This document shows positions 63,558 through 64,000 of a stretch of DNA of 64,000 nucleotides, piece by piece; position 1 is the stretch's first letter; each line of letters opens with the position of its first letter. Origin of the DNA: Folioceros fuciformis (Eukaryota; Anthocerotophyta; Anthocerotopsida; Anthocerotales); contig JBNGIO010006258.1 of the NCBI GenBank assembly GCA_049999805.1, positions 178,486 to 242,485 of the forward strand. The letters are read 5' to 3'. The notes beneath the pieces were generated by a model. The model had not been told where the DNA came from, did not search any database, and saw only the letters and a list, made by a program, of their open reading frames with translations. The position numbers and the translations under genes were made by a program.

Positions 63558-64000
63558 CTTCGTCACCTCTCCTCCCCCAAAGAGCTCGAATTGCCCACCC
63601 CCCGTCACCCCAAATCCGACCAGACCATCTCTCAATCCCGACACTCCCAATTTCGCCCACAAGTTCCGTCCAGCCCGAACCAATTCCCTCTCCCAGCCCC
63701 ACTTCCCACCTTACCGCAGGAATGCGCACCGAACCAGCCCAAGAAACCTGCACCACCAAGAACGCAGCAGCAGCCGCGAGCCCAGCCTCTGCTCCTATTC
63801 CCGCGTCTCAGTCCGACGAGGACGGGCACTGGCTCTGCGACCCGGTGCCCCAGAAGAAGACAGCTTTCTCGTCCATCGCACGGACGCAAGCTGTGTGGAA
63901 GAATTGCAGAGGAGGACTGGAGCAGTCGGGCCTCAGCCTAGCTGGGAGGAAGTAGAGGCTAGCACTCCAGAAGCGCAACGGCCACTTTGGTGGTGCCAGA
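63558..64000. other. 5' leader and promoter side of the kinesin gene
   Basis: CT/GC-rich sequence upstream of the kinesin start codon, likely 5' untranslated region. Short Arg/Pro-rich frames here look compositional. No separate gene is supported within the window. Confidence 0.5.

Overview
The window looks like nuclear DNA from a land plant, probably a non-seed plant (bryophyte or lycophyte grade); the sequence alone does not fix the species. The evidence is a class III secretory peroxidase, a plastid root-type ferredoxin-NADP reductase, a chalcone-isomerase-like (CHIL) protein, a DUF4057 protein, an LRR receptor kinase of the LRR-VIII/HPCA1-like type, and a phragmoplast-orienting kinesin-12 (POK). 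Introns are short (about 80-200 bases) with GT-AG borders, and genic DNA is near 50% GC. A run of exactly 100 N at 37069-37168 marks a scaffold gap.

Layout: (1) 177-2580 (-) encodes a protein with repeats of an unnamed, probably beta-rich domain. (2) 3440-11799 holds an LRR receptor kinase gene (7072-11799, -) and a broken, partly inverted copy of it (3440-5180). (3) 13.5-26.2 kb is gene-poor: minisatellites, a reverse-transcriptase relic, a Copia LTR retrotransposon with an intact target-site duplication but an internal deletion (16146-20873), then telomere-like and other tandem repeats. (4) 26.2-36.9 kb is a compact run of four apparently intact genes: class III peroxidase (+), CHIL (-), intronless root-type FNR (+) and DUF4057 protein (-). 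(5) 39.2-49.1 kb holds a second, larger member of the repeat-domain family carrying a U-box-like domain (39264-44078, -), plus an F-box gene (47433-48854, -). Both belong to a segmental tandem duplication in which each copy kept a different gene; the second copy also carries pasted fragments of the neighbouring kinesin gene. (6) 49739-63557 (-) is a very large POK-type kinesin-12 gene with a 5.9-kb coiled-coil exon.

The most notable observation is the repeat-domain family. Its genes are built from a repeating three-exon module (A, B, C) that encodes two tandem copies of a roughly 110-residue motif with W-x-G-x-[WY], N-x-x-x-G-[FY]-G-x-D-x-x-G, K-x-Y, [YF]-x-G, G-x-W and G-x-F-x-L landmarks. 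One member has two modules behind a helical N-terminus; the other has three modules behind a helical region and a U-box-like domain. I do not recognise a named family for it.

Exon borders were inferred by eye from splice motifs and protein conservation; no alignment or database search was run.
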